From Actinacidiphila yanglinensis (lineage in GTDB: Bacteria > Actinomycetota > Actinomycetes > Streptomycetales > Streptomycetaceae), in NCBI RefSeq assembly GCF_900107965.1, contig NZ_FNVU01000001.1, positions 620,001-684,000 of the forward strand: DNA of 64,000 nucleotides. Reading direction: 5' to 3'. This document shows, in pieces, positions 62,383 to 64,000 of the stretch (its first letter is position 1; each line of letters opens with the position of its first letter). A program made the position numbers and the translations under genes. The notes under the pieces were generated by a model. It saw only the letters and a program-made list of their open reading frames with translations. It was not told the DNA's origin and searched no databases.

Positions 62383-62532
62383 GATCGTGCCTTCCTAGTG
62401 AGGGGATTGTTGGCCGATGGGCCGCAATCAGACTGACATGGGAGTACGAAGGCCGCATTTCGGGCAGTTGGGGATGTTCGCGGGGCCGAATTGTGCTCAC
62501 CGCCACGCCGAAGATCGCGTTCGCGGTCATAA

Positions 62533-62560
62533 CCCCCGAGCATTCGGGCACACTCGGGGG
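62533..62560. promoter_or_regulatory. Hairpin in the leader of the NYN-domain gene
   Basis: CCCCCGAG and CTCGGGGG form a perfect 8-bp stem with a 12-nt loop, about 50 nt before the start codon. It could be an operator or an RNA structure. The rest of 62383-62607 shows nothing I can name. Confidence 0.45.
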
Positions 62561-62607
62561 AAACTCAGGGGGCATCCGTGCCGGGGGTCGACCGGAAGAG
62601 GTGCAAC

Positions 62608-63834
62608 ATGGACCGCTGCGTCGTCCTGGTGGACGCCGGGTATCTGCTGGGCGCAGCGGCAAGCCTGCTTGCCGGTGAACCGTCGCGTTCCCGCATCACC
62701 GTGGATCATGCCGCCGTGGTCGCCGGCCTGCGCGAACGCGCCGAACTGGAGACCGGCCAGCCGCTGCTGCGGATCTACTGGTTCGACGGCGCACCGGACC
62801 GGGTTCCGCAACCCGAGCACCGCCGGCTGCGGGTGATGCCGCGCGTCACGGTCCGGCTCGGCGCACTCACCCGGACGGACGGCAGGTGGGCACAGAAGGG
62901 CGTCGACGCCGCGATGCACGCCGAGCTGTCCGAACTCGCGCGGAACCGGGCCTGCTCCGACGTGGTGCTGGTCACCGGTGACGGCGATCTGCTGCCCGGC
63001 ATGATGTCGGCGAAGGAACACGGCGTGGCCGTCCATCTGTGGGCCGTGCAGGCCGCCGATGGTGACTACAACCAGTCGGAGGACCTGGTCGCCGAGGCCG
63101 ACGAGCGGCGGGTGCTCGACCGGGAGTGGATCACCGCGGCGATCCGCGCCAAGGAGATCGCCGGGGTCTGCGGGCCCACCCCCGGGCCGCGGCCCGGGGT
63201 GCGTCCGGAGATCGCCGCGATCCTGGCCGCGCCGCTGCCGGAGTCCGCGGCCTCCCCGCACCCGGTGCACACCGTCGGCGCCCCCGTGAAGAACGGCACC
63301 GCGCCCACCGAGCACGCGGACGACCCCGCGACGATCAACGCGCCCGGCAAGGGGGTGCCGACACCGAAGGACCTCGCGGACCTCGGGCGCAGCCACGCGT
63401 CCGCCCCGCAGCCGCCCGCGGCCCATTCCGCGCCGCCCAGCACCCTGCGGTGGTCCTCCGACAAGGGCTGGACCGACCGCCCCGGGCCCGACCAGCCCGA
63501 CACCACCGGGCTGCCCACGCTTGCCCAGCTCACCACCGCCGAGCAGCGCTGGGCCGACCGCGAGGCCGACATCACCGCGGTCAGCGGGGATCCCTACGAG
63601 GTGGGGCAGGTCTTCGCCCGGCGCTGGATCGCCCGGGTCGGCGACCCGACCCACCTCCAGCAGCTCTCCAGCCATTACCCGCGGGTGCCGCACCGGCTCG
63701 ACGGGGAGTTGTTGCGGTACGCCGCGCGGTTCGGGTTGCTCGCGCACAAGGATGATCAGATCGACGAGAATGATCGCTACGCGATCAGGGCCGGGTTCTG
63801 GCGCGAGTTCGACACCGTCGGTTCCCCGGACTAG
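62608..63834 (+). CDS. NYN-domain (PIN-like) putative ribonuclease
   Basis: Protein of 408 aa. The N-terminal NYN domain (1-165) has the acidic residues of a PIN-like RNase: VVLVDAGYLLGAA, RIYWFDGAPD, KGVDAAMHAEL and DVVLVTGDGDLLPGM. A Pro/Ala-rich linker (185-300) follows. The C-terminal domain (about 305-408: WADREADITAVSGDPYEVGQVFARRW, LRYAARFGLLAHKDDQID) is conserved in streptomycetes but unnamed. ATG 62608 is preferred over GTG 62578 because AAGAGG lies before it and the NYN fold starts there. It probably cleaves or modifies RNA; the target is unknown. Confidence 0.88.
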   Translation: MDRCVVLVDAGYLLGAAASLLAGEPSRSRITVDHAAVVAGLRERAELETGQPLLRIYWFDGAPDRVPQPEHRRLRVMPRVTVRLGALTRTDGRWAQKGVDAAMHAELSELARNRACSDVVLVTGDGDLLPGMMSAKEHGVAVHLWAVQAADGDYNQSEDLVAEADERRVLDREWITAAIRAKEIAGVCGPTPGPRPGVRPEIAAILAAPLPESAASPHPVHTVGAPVKNGTAPTEHADDPATINAPGKGVPTPKDLADLGRSHASAPQPPAAHSAPPSTLRWSSDKGWTDRPGPDQPDTTGLPTLAQLTTAEQRWADREADITAVSGDPYEVGQVFARRWIARVGDPTHLQQLSSHYPRVPHRLDGELLRYAARFGLLAHKDDQIDENDRYAIRAGFWREFDTVGSPD

Positions 63835-63907
63835 GCGCTCTGCGGTGCGTGGTTGCCCTGCTTCCGCCGTCGGCGCCCGAGCCGCCGCGCCGAGCCCCCG
63901 CGGTGGG

Positions 63908-64000
63908 TCTCCGGACCACCCGTGAGCGGGTGGTTGCTCGCGCAGTTCCTCCCCCAGCCTGGCGGCTGGGAGGTGCCCCCAGCGCCCCTTGGTAGGTGCC
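63908..64000. repeat. Intergenic palindrome, family member 7 (cut by window edge)
   Basis: GGACCACCCGTGAGCGGGTGGTTGC, then GCGCAGTTCCTCCCCCAGCC and GGCGGCTGGGAGGTGCCCCC, the same module combination as member 2. It starts about 75 bp after the NYN gene. Confidence 0.7.

Overview
The window is a very GC-rich stretch of an actinobacterial chromosome, almost certainly from Streptomyces or a close relative in the Streptomycetaceae. The evidence is third-position G/C bias, frequent GTG starts, ATGA/GTGA stop-start overlaps, a complete geosmin synthase, and a division and cell wall (dcw) cluster in the order mraZ-rsmH-ftsL-ftsI-murE-murF-mraY-murD-ftsW-murG-ftsQ-ftsZ-pgeF-yggS-sepF-yggT-divIVA, without murC or ftsA. 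From memory the overall gene order matches the S. coelicolor region from the SCO2110 kinase to dnaE. No tRNA, rRNA, insertion sequence, prophage or CRISPR array was seen.

Layout. 1-6047: the start of a Ser/Thr kinase (cut by the window edge), a NarL-type two-component pair, and a divergent ABC exporter (ATPase plus FtsX-like permease). 6076-11061: thiamine genes, with thiO-thiS-thiG under a TPP riboswitch and a separate thiE, interleaved with a ferredoxin-reductase-like flavoprotein and an Rv2175c-type DNA-binding protein. 11187-13100: metF and a membrane-anchored Tyr/Gly/Gln-rich disordered protein. 13105-18095: a minus-strand group made of a TetR regulator, a CrtI-like FAD oxidoreductase and germacradienol/geosmin synthase. 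18264-20310: a HEPN (SAV_6107) protein, a methyltransferase and a DUF3040 protein. 20703-26314: a translationally coupled MoxR ATPase, DUF58 and transglutaminase operon, then a beta-carbonic anhydrase.

26453-45807 is the dcw cluster. It opens with a promoter that overlaps three 10-bp-spaced MraZ boxes. It encodes septal peptidoglycan synthesis (FtsI, FtsW, MurE/F/D/G, MraY), the divisome (FtsL, FtsQ, FtsZ, SepF) and the polar-growth scaffold DivIVA. From rsmH to murD most genes overlap or nearly touch, while ftsZ has its own strong promoter and a conspicuous palindrome in its leader. 46554-50014: ileS, with a T-box leader reading an AUC specifier and an unusual GXHH signature. 50300-58399: a histone-H1-like/DksA fusion, lspA, an RluD-type pseudouridine synthase, a CPA1 antiporter, an MscS channel, a small alpha/beta hydrolase, a DsbA-like thioredoxin and a polytopic membrane protein. 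58549-63834: dnaE, a small conserved protein and a NYN-domain protein.

The main non-coding themes are: (i) a dispersed family of long intergenic palindromes built around a GCGCAGTTCCCCGCGCCCCT arm, each just 3' of a gene; (ii) many start codons with a TAnnnT-like -10 box 6-8 nt upstream and no convincing ribosome binding site, which suggests leaderless mRNAs; and (iii) classical riboswitch control (TPP, T-box). Most of the window is conserved housekeeping DNA. The best leads for something unusual are the GXHH IleRS, the three-cysteine DksA fusion, the TetR/FAD/geosmin group with its 16-bp palindrome, the disordered membrane protein, and the palindrome family.
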